NCBI GenBank assembly: GCA_903938955.1
Contig: CAJAFJ010000387.1
Coordinates: 1 to 32,268, forward strand
Reading direction: 5' to 3'
Origin: an uncultured beta proteobacterium
GTDB lineage: Bacteria; Pseudomonadota; Gammaproteobacteria; Burkholderiales; Burkholderiaceae
Length of the DNA stretch: 32,268 nt
The notes under the pieces were generated by a model. That model was not told where the DNA came from and did not search any database. It saw only the letters and a list, made by a program, of their open reading frames with translations. Below, piece by piece: positions 18,819 to 28,700 of this stretch (position 1 is its first letter; the number at the start of each line of letters is the position of its first letter). The position numbers were made by a program, and so were the translations under genes.

Positions 18819-19309
18819 AGTGCGCCTTCGAGTTGCAGCAGCGCCACCTTGTGCTGGAGGCCGCCGGTGTAGCCCGTCAGCGCGCCCTTGGCCCCGATGA
18901 CCCGGTGGCAGGGCACGACGATGCCCAGCGGGTTGCGGCCAATGGCACCGCCGACGGCCCGCACGGCGCCGGGTTTGCCAATGGCTTGACTCAAGGCGCC
19001 ATAGCTGCAGGTGGTTCCGGTCGGGATGTTGAGCAGGGCACGCCACACCTGTTGCTGAAAATCAGTGCCGCTGCTCAGGTCCAGCGGCAGATCGAAGTGG
19101 CTGCGTCGGCCGGCAAAGTAGTCGCTCAACTGCGCTTGGGCTTGCTGCAACACCGGGTGCGCCGGGTCGCTGGGCCAGGTGCTCATGTCGGGCAGATGGG
19201 GCTGGCCGTCAAACCACAGCCCGCACAAGGTGTTGTCGCTGGCGGCCAGAATCAGGCGCCCGAGCGGGCTCTCAAAATGGGTCTGAACAGTGTGGGATGA
19301 AAACTTCAT
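18815..19309 (-). CDS. ogt: Methylated-DNA-[protein]-cysteine S-methyltransferase
   Basis: DNA-repair suicide enzyme of 164 aa that removes the methyl group from O6-methylguanine (and O4-methylthymine) onto its own cysteine. The active-site motif PCHRVIGA has the acceptor Cys at 134. Upstream are the helix-turn-helix and arginine-finger region (FQQQVWRALLNIPTGTTCSYG, then RAVGGAIGRNP) and the C-terminal LTGYTGGLQHK block. All are standard for the Ogt/AGT family, and the length is typical. I prefer the ATG at 19309 (MKFSSHT) over one 11 codons upstream, because the family fold begins there. It lacks an AdaA-type regulatory domain. The stop overlaps the TTG of the eamA gene. It is divergent from the phosphomannomutase gene across a 123-nt gap. 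Confidence 0.93.
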   Translation of the reverse strand: MKFSSHTVQTHFESPLGRLILAASDNTLCGLWFDGQPHLPDMSTWPSDPAHPVLQQAQAQLSDYFAGRRSHFDLPLDLSSGTDFQQQVWRALLNIPTGTTCSYGALSQAIGKPGAVRAVGGAIGRNPLGIVVPCHRVIGAKGALTGYTGGLQHKVALLQLEGAL

Positions 19310-19432
19310 GGGTGACGCTTCACAGGCCTTGGGGGATGTCAATCCATCGATGATACGCGGGCTGCGCGCAAGGGTGGCGGCCTACAATCCAATGCGAAAA
19401 TCAACGTCAAATTTGTTACAGGGAAACCCGCC

Positions 19433-20815
19433 ATGCAGTTATCCGCATCCATTTTCAAGGCCTACGATATTCGCGGCATTGTGCCCGCCACCATCAACGA
19501 GGAAGTGGCCGAAGCCTTGGGCCGTGCCTTTGGCACCGTCGCCCTGCGCGAGGGTGAAAAAACCGTCGCCATTGGCCGCGATGGCCGCCTCAGCGGTGCC
19601 GCTTTGAGCGCGGCGCTGAAGCGTGGCCTGATGTCGGTCGGGCTGCAGGTGATTGATGTCGGCATGGTCACCACCCCCATGTTGTACTTTGCGGCCAACA
19701 CCTTGTGCACCAGCGGCATTCAGGTCACCGGCAGCCACAACCCCAAGGACTACAACGGCTTCAAGATGGTGATGGCCGGGCGTGCCATTTACGGTGACGA
19801 AATCCAGGCCCTGCAAACCATGATGCAGGACGAAACCTGGGCGCTGCTGCCGGGCGGCTCGCTGCGTGAAGTCAACGTGACCGAGGCCTACGCCGCCCGC
19901 ATCGTGGGCGACATCAAGCTGGCGCGCCCGATGAAGATCGTGGTTGATTCAGGCAACGGCGTTGCCGGCGCCTCGGCACCGGCCATTTTGCGGGCCATTG
20001 GCTGCGAGGTGATTGAGTTGTTCAGCGAGGTCGATGGCAACTTCCCCAACCACCACCCCGACCCAAGCAAGCCCGAGAACCTGCGCGACCTGATTGCCGC
20101 CTTGAAAACCAGCGATGCCGAACTGGGCCTGGCCTTTGACGGCGACGGCGACCGCCTGGGCATCGTCACCCGCGAGGGCAACAACATTTACCCCGACCGC
20201 CAGATGATGCTGTTCGCGCAAGACGTGCTCTCGCGCGTGCCCGGCGGCACCATTCTGTTTGACGTGAAGTGTTCTCAGCGCCTGGCGCCAGCCATCGAGG
20301 CGGCCGGTGGTGGGCCGCTGATGTTCAAGACCGGTCACTCGCTGATCAAGGCCAAGATGAAAGAAATCAACTCGCCGCTGGGTGGCGAGATGAGCGGCCA
20401 TATCTTCTTCAAAGAGCGCTGGTTTGGTTTTGATGACGGCACCTACGCCGGTTGCCGCCTGCTTGAAATCGTCAGCCAATCACCCGATGCCAATGCCGTG
20501 TTGGATGCACTGCCCACCAGCTTCTCCACGCCCGAGTTGAACGTGAAATGTGCCGAGGGCGAGCCGCACGCGCTGGTTGAGCAATTGATTGCCAGCGCCC
20601 ATTTCCCGGCGCCCGCCGTGATGTGCACCATCGACGGCGTGCGCGTGGATTGGCCCGATGGTTTTGGGCTGATTCGCGCCTCCAACACCACGCCGGTGCT
20701 GGTGATGCGCTTTGAGGGCCACACGCCCGAGGCGCTGCACCGCATCGAAGCCGCCATGCTGGCGCTGCTTCACACGGTCAAGCCCGGTGCCGTCGTGGAC
20801 GAGGCCGCGCATTGA
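19433..20815 (+). CDS. manB: Phosphomannomutase/phosphoglucomutase
   Basis: Cytoplasmic alpha-D-phosphohexomutase of 460 aa that interconverts 6- and 1-phosphates of mannose or glucose, feeding GDP-mannose and UDP-glucose synthesis. It has all four family signatures: KAYDIRG at the N-terminus, the phosphoserine loop TGSHNP (Ser101), the metal-binding loop DGDGDR (236-241), and the sugar loop GGEMSGH with the C-terminal phosphate-binding RASNTTPVLVMRFE. Length and motifs match the AlgC/ManB-type bifunctional enzymes. AGGGA about nine bases before the ATG supports the start. A TACAAT at 19383-19388 could be a -10 element, but no -35 is visible. Its stop overlaps the waaC TTG start, linking sugar-phosphate supply to LPS core assembly. 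The sugar preference is inferred from the family only. Confidence 0.93.
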   Translation: MQLSASIFKAYDIRGIVPATINEEVAEALGRAFGTVALREGEKTVAIGRDGRLSGAALSAALKRGLMSVGLQVIDVGMVTTPMLYFAANTLCTSGIQVTGSHNPKDYNGFKMVMAGRAIYGDEIQALQTMMQDETWALLPGGSLREVNVTEAYAARIVGDIKLARPMKIVVDSGNGVAGASAPAILRAIGCEVIELFSEVDGNFPNHHPDPSKPENLRDLIAALKTSDAELGLAFDGDGDRLGIVTREGNNIYPDRQMMLFAQDVLSRVPGGTILFDVKCSQRLAPAIEAAGGGPLMFKTGHSLIKAKMKEINSPLGGEMSGHIFFKERWFGFDDGTYAGCRLLEIVSQSPDANAVLDALPTSFSTPELNVKCAEGEPHALVEQLIASAHFPAPAVMCTIDGVRVDWPDGFGLIRASNTTPVLVMRFEGHTPEALHRIEAAMLALLHTVKPGAVVDEAAH

Positions 20816-21933
20816 AGATTCTCATCGTCAAGCTCTCTTCGCTTGGCGATGTGGTGCATGCCATGCCGGCGGTGCAGGACATTCGCCGGGCTTTCCCCCA
20901 CGCGCAAATTGATTGGGTGGTGGAGCGTGGTTTTGCCCCGCTGGTACGGCGCTGTGCCGGGGTCCATCGCGTGATTGAGTGTGAGTTGCGGCGCTGGCGC
21001 AAGTCGCCTTTTTCAGCGCCGACCCGCCAAGCCTGGCGCGCTTTCAAGACCGAGTTGCAGCGCGAGCGCTATGACGCGGTGATTGACTTGCAGGGTTTGA
21101 GCAAGTCGGCACTGGTGGCGTGGCTGGCTAAATTAACCCCGAATGGCCAGCGCATGGGCCTGGCCAACCAGACTGACGGCTCCAGCTTTGAGGCTCCGGC
21201 CCGCTGGGTCGCCGATGTGGCGCTGACCTTGCCTGCGCACATCCACGCCGTCGCCCGCTCGCGTGAACTGTGCGCGCGGGCGCTGGGCTATGCCGTACCA
21301 GATCAGCTCACTTTTGGCCTGGCCGCTCCGGTGGGTACTGCGATCACGGCGGTTGAATATGTCGCGTTTGACGGACGTTTCCCCAAGGGCACGGTCGCGC
21401 TGGTGCATGGCACTTCGCGGGCGGACAAAGAGTGGCCCTTAGCGCATTGGGTGGCGCTGGGCCAGCGCCTGAATAACCGTGGCTACGCCGTCGCCTTGCC
21501 GCATGGCAGCGAGGCCGAGCAGCGTTGTGCGCAAGACATTGCCGACCAACTGGCCGGTGCCGTGGTGTGGCCGCGCCTGGGGCTGGATGCCTTGCTGGAT
21601 GCGATGGCGGGCTGTGCTGGCGTGGTGGGTGTGGACAGCGGCCTGAGTCACATGGCCGTGGCGTTGGACTTGCCGCATGTGCAGATTTACAACTTCGACA
21701 CCGCCTGGCGCACTGGGCCGGGCTCCCAGATGCGTGACGGCGGGCCTGCCGAATCAGGTGTGAAACCGCACACCGACCTTGAGCAGGCCGCCCCATTGGC
21801 TTCGTCATGGCGCGCTGTGAGTGTGTTTACGCAGCCAACCCCCTCGGTGGACGAGGTCTGGCAGGCTTGGCGGGTGGTGTCGGCGCTGCCGTTTGCGGAC
21901 GGGTTGGCCGTGTCCGCCGTCCAAGCCACATGA
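20812..21933 (+). CDS. waaC: LPS heptosyltransferase I
   Basis: Glycosyltransferase (GT9 family) of 373 aa that adds the first L-glycero-D-manno-heptose to Kdo2-lipid A on the cytoplasmic face of the inner membrane. The N-terminus KILIVKLSSLGDVVHAMP is the WaaC hallmark. The middle has YDAVIDLQGLSKSALVAWL, and the C-terminal half has the nucleotide-sugar site LVHGTSRADKEWP and GVVGVDSGLSHMAVAL. Translation appears to start at a TTG at 20812 inside the preceding stop (TTGA), with GAGG seven bases upstream. No in-frame ATG exists near this position that would keep the conserved N-terminus. The stop overlaps the ATG of waaA (ATGA). Confidence 0.94.
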   Translation: MKILIVKLSSLGDVVHAMPAVQDIRRAFPHAQIDWVVERGFAPLVRRCAGVHRVIECELRRWRKSPFSAPTRQAWRAFKTELQRERYDAVIDLQGLSKSALVAWLAKLTPNGQRMGLANQTDGSSFEAPARWVADVALTLPAHIHAVARSRELCARALGYAVPDQLTFGLAAPVGTAITAVEYVAFDGRFPKGTVALVHGTSRADKEWPLAHWVALGQRLNNRGYAVALPHGSEAEQRCAQDIADQLAGAVVWPRLGLDALLDAMAGCAGVVGVDSGLSHMAVALDLPHVQIYNFDTAWRTGPGSQMRDGGPAESGVKPHTDLEQAAPLASSWRAVSVFTQPTPSVDEVWQAWRVVSALPFADGLAVSAVQAT

Positions 21934-23330
21934 CGCGCTTTTTCTATTCCCTCGTCGTCTGGCTGGCCCAGCCCTTTTTGCGCCGCAAGCTCCTCAAGCG
22001 GGGCCAGCAAGAGTCCGGTTATCTGGAAGCAGTGGACGAACGCTTTGGCTATTACACGGCTGCGCCCAACCTGGTCAAGGATGGGTTGGTTTGGGTTCAT
22101 GCCGTCTCGTTGGGTGAAACCCGCACGGCGGCAGTGCTGGTGGCGCGCTTGCGTGAACGCCTGCCGGGCATGCGCTTGCTGCTGACGCACGGCACCGCCA
22201 CTGGCCGGGCCGAAGGCGCCAAGTTGTTGCGCGCAGGCGACCTTCAGAGCTGGCAGCCGTGGGACACGCCGGGTGCCGTGGACCGATTTTTGACGCATTT
22301 CAAACCCCGCATCGGCATCCTGATGGAGACTGAAATCTGGCCCAATCTGGTGGCCGCTTGCCAGCGCCGTCATGTGCCGCTGGTGCTGGCGAATGCCCGC
22401 ATGAGCGACAAGTCCCAGCGCCAGTCGCAGCGCCTGGCCTGCTTGTCGCGCCCGGCGTTTGCTGCCCTGACGGCGGTGTGGGCGCAAACCGACGCCGATG
22501 CCCAGCGCTTGAAACAATTGGGCGCGACCGTGCAAGGTGTTTTTGGCAACCTCAAGTTTGATGCAGCCCCCAACGCCGCGCAGGTCGCCATCGGCCGCGC
22601 CTGGCGCCAACAGGCTGAGCGCCCGGTGCTGATGTTTGCCAGCTCGCGTGAAGGCGAAGAGGCGGCACTGCTCAAGGTGTTGGCGACCTCGTTAACGTCA
22701 ACGTATGGCTTGCCGCTGGTCACCCGTCATGAAGCCGGGGCGCAAGCATCTTCTTTTGCCACCGCGACTGACGTTCAGTGGCTGATCGTGCCGCGGCACC
22801 CGCAGCGCTTTGACGAGGTGGCGGCGCTGATGGCGCAACATGGTTTTGCTGTCTCGCGGCGTAGCACCTGGTTGGACGGGCCGCCAGGGACCCGTCATTC
22901 AGACTTGAGTGCTGAGCTTGAGGCTGGCGCAGCTGCGATCCCTGCGGCGGGGCATGACACCCGTCCTGTCATTTGGCTGGGTGATTCGCTGGGTGAAATG
23001 GCGCTGTATTACGGCTTGGCGGACGTGGCCCTGTTGGGGGGCAGTTTTGAGCCGCTGGGCGGGCAAAACCTGATTGAAGCCGCCGCCTGTGCCTGTCCGG
23101 TGGTGATGGGGCCGCACACCTTTAATTTTGCTGAAGCGGCGGAATTGGCAGTGCTGGCCGGGGCGGCGCAGCGGGTGTCTGATTTATCGCAGGCGGTTGA
23201 GGTGGCTCAAACGCTGGTGAGCAACCCGGCAGTGCACACCGCCATGGTCAGTGCCGCCGCCGAATTTTCCAGCGCCCATCGTGGCGCGGTAGATAAAACA
23301 GCCAGCGCGGTGCTGGCCTTATTGCAGTAA
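21930..23330 (+). CDS. waaA: 3-deoxy-D-manno-octulosonic acid transferase
   Basis: Kdo transferase of 466 aa (GT30) that attaches Kdo residues to lipid IVA, the step before heptose addition. An N-terminal membrane-anchoring helix (RFFYSLVVWLAQPFL) is followed by the conserved catalytic segment VWVHAVSLGETRTA with Glu63, then METEIWPN. The C-terminal domain has WLGDSLGEMALYYGLADVAL and GGSFEPLGGQNLIEAAA, which bind CMP-Kdo in this family. The ATG at 21930 overlaps the waaC stop (ATGA). A longer upstream frame overlaps waaC and is rejected. The gene ends five bases before the stop of the convergent tolC-family gene, leaving almost no room for a terminator. Confidence 0.95.
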   Translation: MTRFFYSLVVWLAQPFLRRKLLKRGQQESGYLEAVDERFGYYTAAPNLVKDGLVWVHAVSLGETRTAAVLVARLRERLPGMRLLLTHGTATGRAEGAKLLRAGDLQSWQPWDTPGAVDRFLTHFKPRIGILMETEIWPNLVAACQRRHVPLVLANARMSDKSQRQSQRLACLSRPAFAALTAVWAQTDADAQRLKQLGATVQGVFGNLKFDAAPNAAQVAIGRAWRQQAERPVLMFASSREGEEAALLKVLATSLTSTYGLPLVTRHEAGAQASSFATATDVQWLIVPRHPQRFDEVAALMAQHGFAVSRRSTWLDGPPGTRHSDLSAELEAGAAAIPAAGHDTRPVIWLGDSLGEMALYYGLADVALLGGSFEPLGGQNLIEAAACACPVVMGPHTFNFAEAAELAVLAGAAQRVSDLSQAVEVAQTLVSNPAVHTAMVSAAAEFSSAHRGAVDKTASAVLALLQ

Positions 23331-23335
23331 CGGAA

Positions 23336-24667
23336 TTACTTGACCAGCAGGGCGTTGACGCTTTGCAGGTCATCGGCCTTGAGCGTGCCGTTGGCCTGGC
23401 GCAGTTTCAAGCCACCGACCAGTACGTCGTAACGGGCCTTGGCCAGATCACGCTTGGTCTGGAACAGCTGGCTTTGTGCGTTGAGCACGTCGATGTTGAT
23501 GCGCACGCCCACTTGGTAACCCAGTTTGTTGGCGTCCAGCGCGCTTTGGCTGGAGGCTTCTGCGGCTTCCAGCGCCTTGACCTGGCCTTGACCGGAGAGC
23601 ACGCCAAAGAACGCGGTACGGGTGCCTTGGGCCACGGCGCGTTTGGCACCGTCAAGGTCGTTACGGGCTTTGTCTTCTAACGCCAGCGTTTCTTTGATGC
23701 GGTTTTGGGTGGCGAAACCGGCAAACAGCGGCAGGTTGAAGGCCAGACCGAGGGTGCCGACATTGGCGCGGGAGCTGCCCACATTACTGCTGCTGCCATC
23801 CAGATTCTTGATGGCGTTGTAGCTCGCGTTCAAGTCCAGCGTGGGTTTGTGGCCTGACTGGGCTTTTTGGGTCTCTAACTGAGCCACGTCCAGCGCAATT
23901 TGTGTCTGCTTGATGCCGGGGTGGTCGGCTTCAGATTGCTGCACCCAGACATTGGCATCGTTGGGTAGCAGGGCGGGCAGCGCCAGCGGCAGGGCCAAGG
24001 CTCGGGGTTGGGCGTCGGTTTTGCCGACCAACTGATTGAGCGCAATTTGTTTGACGCGCAGGTCGTTTTCAGCGGCAATTTCCTGGGCGATCACCAGGTC
24101 ATAGCGGGCTTGCGCCTCGCGCGTGTCGGTGATGGTGGAGGTGCCGACTTCAAAGTTGCGTTTGGCCGAGGCGAGCTGCTCGGCCACGGCGGCTTTTTGC
24201 GCCTTCACAAAGGTCAGGCTGTCTTGCGAGGCCAACACGTCAAAGTAACCCTGGCTGACACGCACGATCAAATCCTGATCAGCAGCGGCCAATTGGGCTT
24301 GGGCCAGGTCCACCTGTTTCTTGCCCTGCTCATACGTGGCCCAGTTGCCCGGACGGTACAGCGGTTGCGTGGCGCTGAGGGTGGCGCTTTGGGTTCCGTA
24401 TGAGCGGTCTGTGGACGTGCTGCCTTCCGGCGTTAATTCCTGCGAAGAGCGTGACGCATTCAGCGCCAGATTGGCGCTGGGCAACACTGCCGCTTTGGCC
24501 TGATCGGCCCGGGCTAGCGTGGCGTCAAACTGTGACTTGGCCGATTGAAACGTCGCATCAAAACCTCGCGCCGACTCGTACAGGTCCACCAGACTCTGCG
24601 CCTGCACAGGCAATGTCAGCACAGCGCCGAGGGCGGCAAACAGGGGCAGGAGTCGAAACGTTTTCAT
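23336..24667 (-). CDS. tolC: TolC-family outer-membrane efflux channel
   Basis: Outer-membrane channel subunit of 443 aa for tripartite efflux or type I secretion. The signal peptide RLLPLFAALGAVLTLPVQA is cut after residue 23, before QSLVDLYESAR, the usual TolC start. Two long repeats of coiled-coil helices follow, with family features ATLSATQPLYRPGNW and GLAFNLPLFAGFATQNRI at the strand-helix turns and YQVGVRINIDVLNAQSQL near the end. The start ATG has AAGG six bases upstream; an in-frame ATG eight codons earlier would lengthen the signal peptide without support. It is on the same strand as the RND pump genes, separated from them by pcm-like and rhodanese genes, and is the likely channel for that pump. 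Confidence 0.93.
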   Translation of the reverse strand: MKTFRLLPLFAALGAVLTLPVQAQSLVDLYESARGFDATFQSAKSQFDATLARADQAKAAVLPSANLALNASRSSQELTPEGSTSTDRSYGTQSATLSATQPLYRPGNWATYEQGKKQVDLAQAQLAAADQDLIVRVSQGYFDVLASQDSLTFVKAQKAAVAEQLASAKRNFEVGTSTITDTREAQARYDLVIAQEIAAENDLRVKQIALNQLVGKTDAQPRALALPLALPALLPNDANVWVQQSEADHPGIKQTQIALDVAQLETQKAQSGHKPTLDLNASYNAIKNLDGSSSNVGSSRANVGTLGLAFNLPLFAGFATQNRIKETLALEDKARNDLDGAKRAVAQGTRTAFFGVLSGQGQVKALEAAEASSQSALDANKLGYQVGVRINIDVLNAQSQLFQTKRDLAKARYDVLVGGLKLRQANGTLKADDLQSVNALLVK

Positions 24668-24736
24668 GGTGGGCCTTATGGAAATGGGCAACTGCGAACG
24701 GGCAGCATCAAAAGAGCAGGGTGCGCGTGGTGCTTT

Positions 24737-25078
24737 TTAGTAGCGGGGCACGCTGGGGTCCAGTTCGGCAGACCAGGCGTGGATGCCGCCCGCAATATTG
24801 GCCACATGCGAAAAGCCCCGGGCCTTTAAAAACGAGGCTACCTGCATGCTGCGGGCGCCGTGGTGGCACAGACAGGCAATCGGTTGCTCAGGGTCCAGTT
24901 CATTCAGACGCGGCGGAATGACACCCATGGGAATGGTGATTAACTCAAATCCGTCGGCCTTGATGCTGGCTACCTGCAATTCAGCCGGTTCCCGTACATC
25001 CAGCACCACCGGCGAACCGTGGGTGCGGGCGCTGGTCAGCCATTCAGACAGTTGAGCGGGGCGAATTTGAGCAATCAT
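24737..25078 (-). CDS. Single-domain rhodanese-like protein
   Basis: Cytoplasmic rhodanese-fold protein of 113 aa. The active-site loop is CHHGARS, with catalytic Cys71 as the persulfide carrier. The preceding VVLDVREPAEL and following FLKARGFSHVANIAGGIHAW are the other two rhodanese hallmarks. By family knowledge it moves sulfane sulfur to an acceptor; the physiological acceptor is unknown. Size and single domain resemble GlpE. It begins six bases after the PCMT-like gene stop, with no distinct ribosome binding site, so translation is probably coupled. A 69-nt gap separates it from tolC, and I saw no convincing terminator there. Confidence 0.92.
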   Translation of the reverse strand: MIAQIRPAQLSEWLTSARTHGSPVVLDVREPAELQVASIKADGFELITIPMGVIPPRLNELDPEQPIACLCHHGARSMQVASFLKARGFSHVANIAGGIHAWSAELDPSVPRY

Positions 25079-25084
25079 GGTGGT

Positions 25085-25738
25085 TTAAAAACTAAATTTG
25101 GGAAGTTCGGGGAAGTTCAGCAGACGGGGTGCCATGGTGTCCCACGGCTGGGTGGAAACATAGTTGACGTCACCGGTGCGCTGGATCAGCGTGGCGCGCA
25201 TCACAGGATCGTCTCCCACGATGGCGATCAGGCGGCCGCCGACCTTGAGTTGAGCCAGCAGAGAGGGCGGTACCTCGGCGACCGAACCGCCGATCACGAT
25301 CACGTCAAACGGACCTTCAACTGGTGCGGCCGTAGCGCCATCGGCCACCCGGACTTCGGCATTGCGCACGCCTGATTTTTGCAGGCTGCTGCGAGCGGTG
25401 GCCGCTTGGTCAGGGTCGATCTCCAGTGACAACACGCTTTGGGCGCGGTGCGCCAGCAGGGCGGTCATGTAGCCGGAGCCGGTGCCGATCTCCAACACTT
25501 TTTCGTGTTTGTGCACGGCAATGTCTTGCACCATGCGGGCTTCAAGCCGGGGTGCGAGCATGAATTGGCCCTTGCCCAACGGAATTTCCATGTCGACAAA
25601 CGCCAACCCCTTGTGTGCCAGCGGCACAAAGTCTTCGCGCTTGACCACGGACAACAGGTGGAGCACGTCAGCGTCCAAAACGTTCCAAGGACGAATTTGC
25701 TGCTCAATCATGTTGAAACGGGCTTGTTCAATGTTCAT
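25085..25738 (-). CDS. Protein-L-isoaspartate O-methyltransferase-like protein (divergent)
   Basis: SAM-dependent methyltransferase of 217 aa in the PCMT family. The SAM-binding motif VLEIGTGSGY (81-90) and the acidic LSLEID loop are intact, as are DVIVIGGSVAEVP and the LKVGGRLIAIVG strand. However, the substrate-site region that in authentic isoaspartyl methyltransferases reads about G-x-G-Q-T-I-S reads GKGQFMLAP (55-63) here. The hydroxyl residues normally contacting the isoaspartyl group are missing, so repair activity is doubtful and another substrate is possible. GGAG lies about eight bases before the ATG. It sits 41 nt after the RND permease stop and is tightly linked to the rhodanese gene. 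Confidence 0.85.
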   Translation of the reverse strand: MNIEQARFNMIEQQIRPWNVLDADVLHLLSVVKREDFVPLAHKGLAFVDMEIPLGKGQFMLAPRLEARMVQDIAVHKHEKVLEIGTGSGYMTALLAHRAQSVLSLEIDPDQAATARSSLQKSGVRNAEVRVADGATAAPVEGPFDVIVIGGSVAEVPPSLLAQLKVGGRLIAIVGDDPVMRATLIQRTGDVNYVSTQPWDTMAPRLLNFPELPKFSF

Positions 25739-25779
25739 TGTGGTACTCCAGGGGGTATGTTAACTGATTATGCAAAATT

Positions 25780-28700
25780 TTACCCGGCCGCGCCCTTGCC
25801 AGCGCCAGCTTTGGTGCCCCAAAGGCGGCGTAACCACTGTGCCAGATCATCCATGTAGCAATACACCACAGGAACCACCACCAGCGTGAGTAAAGATGAG
25901 GTAATGACGCCGCCAATCACGGCCTGGCCCATCGGGGCGCGCATCTCCGAGCCCTCGCTCAGGGCCAGCGCCAGCGGCACCATGCCGAAGATCATGGCCA
26001 GCGTGGTCATCAAAATCGGCCGCAGCCGCACTTGGGCCGCCATCAGCAGGGCCTCGTTGCGATTCAGACCGTCTTCGCGGGCGCGGATGGCAAAGTCCAC
26101 CAGCAAAATCGCGTTCTTGGTCACCAGGCCCATCAGCATCACCACGCCGATGACCGAGAACATTGACAGCGTGGAATTGAAGACCAGCAGCGCCAGCACC
26201 ACGCCAATCAGCGTCAGGGGCAGGGCGGTCATGAGTGCCAGCGGTTGCAAAAAGCTTTTGAACTGGCTGGCCAGAATCATGTAAATGAACACCACCGCCA
26301 GCACCAGCGCCGAGATGGCGTAGCCAAAGGCCTCGCCCATGTCTTTGGTGGAGCCGCTGAACTTGTAGCTGTAGCCGGGCGGCATGGCGATGCTGTCCAT
26401 CGCGGTTTTGATGTCGGCCGATACCTCGCCCGCCGAGCGGCCCGACACGTTGCCGCTGATGGCGACCTCACGCATCTGGTCACGCCGGTTGATCTGGTTG
26501 GTGCCGGTCGATTCGACCACGTTGGCCACCTGGTTGAGCCGCACAATGCGCGGGCTGCCATCGGCGTTGCTACCGACGGTGAAGGGCAACAGCGCCAGGT
26601 CGGCCGGGCTGTTGCGCGACGTCGGGGCCAGCCGCACGTTGACGTCATAGGTCTGGTCGTCGGGGGCGCGCCAGTTGCCCACTGTTTGACCGGCGACCAG
26701 CGTGCGCAGGGCGGCGCCAATTTGCGCCACGCCCAGGCCCAGGTCGGAGGCCACATCGCGCTTGACTTCAACATCCAGCGTCGGCTTGTTGGGCTTGACG
26801 CTGGAGTCCAGATCGACCAGGCCCGTCACACTGCCGACCTTGTCCATCGCCAGCGCGGTCAAGCGCTCCAGCTCGGCGGTGTCGGCGCCCTGGATCGAAA
26901 ACAGAATCTGCTTTTGTCCGCCCATCGGGTCGAGCAAACCCGCATGGGTGACGGTGATGCCCGGCACCCGTTTCAGCCGTTCGCGCAATACCACCGACAT
27001 GGCGTCCACACTCAGCGTGCGGGCTTTTCGGTCCACCAGCCGGATGTAGCTGCTGGCGTAAATTTTGCCCTGCGCATTGCCAGTGTTGATGGTAGTCAGG
27101 GTGTAGCGCACCTCGGGGAACTCGCGAATGATGGCATCCACCTGCCGCGCCCGCGCTTCGGTCACTTCCAGCGAGGAGCCGACCGGTGTGTTGAAGCTCA
27201 AGTTGGTTTCCGAAAAATCAGACTTGGGCACAAACTCGGTGCCCAGCAGCGGCACCATGAAAATGCTGCCGACAAAGATGCCCAGAGCCAGCCCCAGCGT
27301 CGCTAGTTTATGCACCAACGCCCAGCGCAAAATGCCCTGGTAGGCGTCCACCAGCCCATCGGTGGCGTGGTCAAACCAGCCGGTGACGCGTCCAATGGTC
27401 TTGTCGTAAAAAGTGACCGGCACCCAGGGCGTGCCGTCGGCCTTGAGCCCGTGGCGGCCGTGCTCTTCAATGCTGGGGTCGTGCCAGATGCTGGACAACA
27501 TCGGGTCGAGCGTGAAGCTGACGAACATGGAGATCAGCACGGCGGCCACGATGGTGAGGCCGAACTCGTGAAAAAACTTGCCGATGATGCCGCCCATGAA
27601 GCCAATCGGCATGAACACCGCCACGATCGACAGCGTGGTGGCCAGCACCGCGAGGCCAATTTCCTGCGTGCCGTCGAGCGAGGCCTGGTAAGGCGTTTTG
27701 CCCATCTGCACATGGCGCACGATGTTTTCGCGCACCACAATCGCGTCGTCAATCAGCAGGCCCACACACAGGCTCAAGGCCATCAGCGTGATCATGTTGA
27801 TGGTGAAGCCAAACAGGTTCATGAACAAAAACGTGCCGATCAACGCAATCGGCAGCGTCAGGCCGGTGATCACGGTGGAGCGCCACGAGTTCAGGAACAA
27901 AAACACGATCAGAATGGTGAGCAGGGCGCCTTCAATCAGCGTGCGGCGCACGTTGTCGACCGATACGCGAATCTGGCGCGAACCGTCGGTGATCTGCTCC
28001 AGCCGCACCCCGGGGGGCAGTTGCGTTTTCACCTCAGTCAGGGTTTTGACCAGACCGTCCACCACGGCAATGGTGTTTTCGTCCTGCGACTTTTGCACGT
28101 TGAGCAGCAAGGTGCGCTGCCCGTTGTAAAGCGCCAGCGTTTCGACCTCCGGCGCGCCGTCAGCCACCCGGGCCAGTTGCCCGACGCGCACCGCCGCGCC
28201 ATTTTTGCGCGCCACAATGATCTGGCCAAAGTCTTCAGGCCGCTGCATGCGGGCCGCGATCTGGATCACACGCTCCTGCTCCAGGGACCGGATGGCGCCC
28301 ACCGGCAAATCCTGGTTCTCGTTGCGCACGGCGTTCACCACCTGGTCGGGCGTGATGCCAAACGACTCCAGCGCCTGCGGGTTCAGGTAAATATTGATCT
28401 CGCGCTTGGTGCCGCCCACCAGCGTGGCGGAGCCGACGCCGCGCACATTCTCAAGCCGCTTCTTGAATGTTTGCTCTGCCCAGTTGGTCAGTTCGACCGC
28501 CGTCATGGCCGGGGCCGATGAACTGTCAGGCAGCACCGCCACCGACCAGATGGCACGCGCCGCCGGGTCGAAGCGCAACACCTTGGGCTCTTTGACCTCG
28601 GTGCGCAGGTTTGGCCGCACTGCGGCTACTTTTTCGCGCACATCTTCCGCCGCCTTGCGGCCATCAATGTGCAAGCCAAACTCGATGACGACGACCGATT

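Noticed and set aside
24668..24736. Possible hairpin before tolC (AAAAAGCA ... TGCTCTTTT on the minus strand)
   Set aside because: The stem is short, AT-rich and bulged, so it is not a convincing terminator.
26245..28521. Two long plus-strand frames (26245-27306 and 27310-28521)
   Set aside because: Both are antisense to the RND permease, with His/Arg/Gln-rich translations and no family resemblance.
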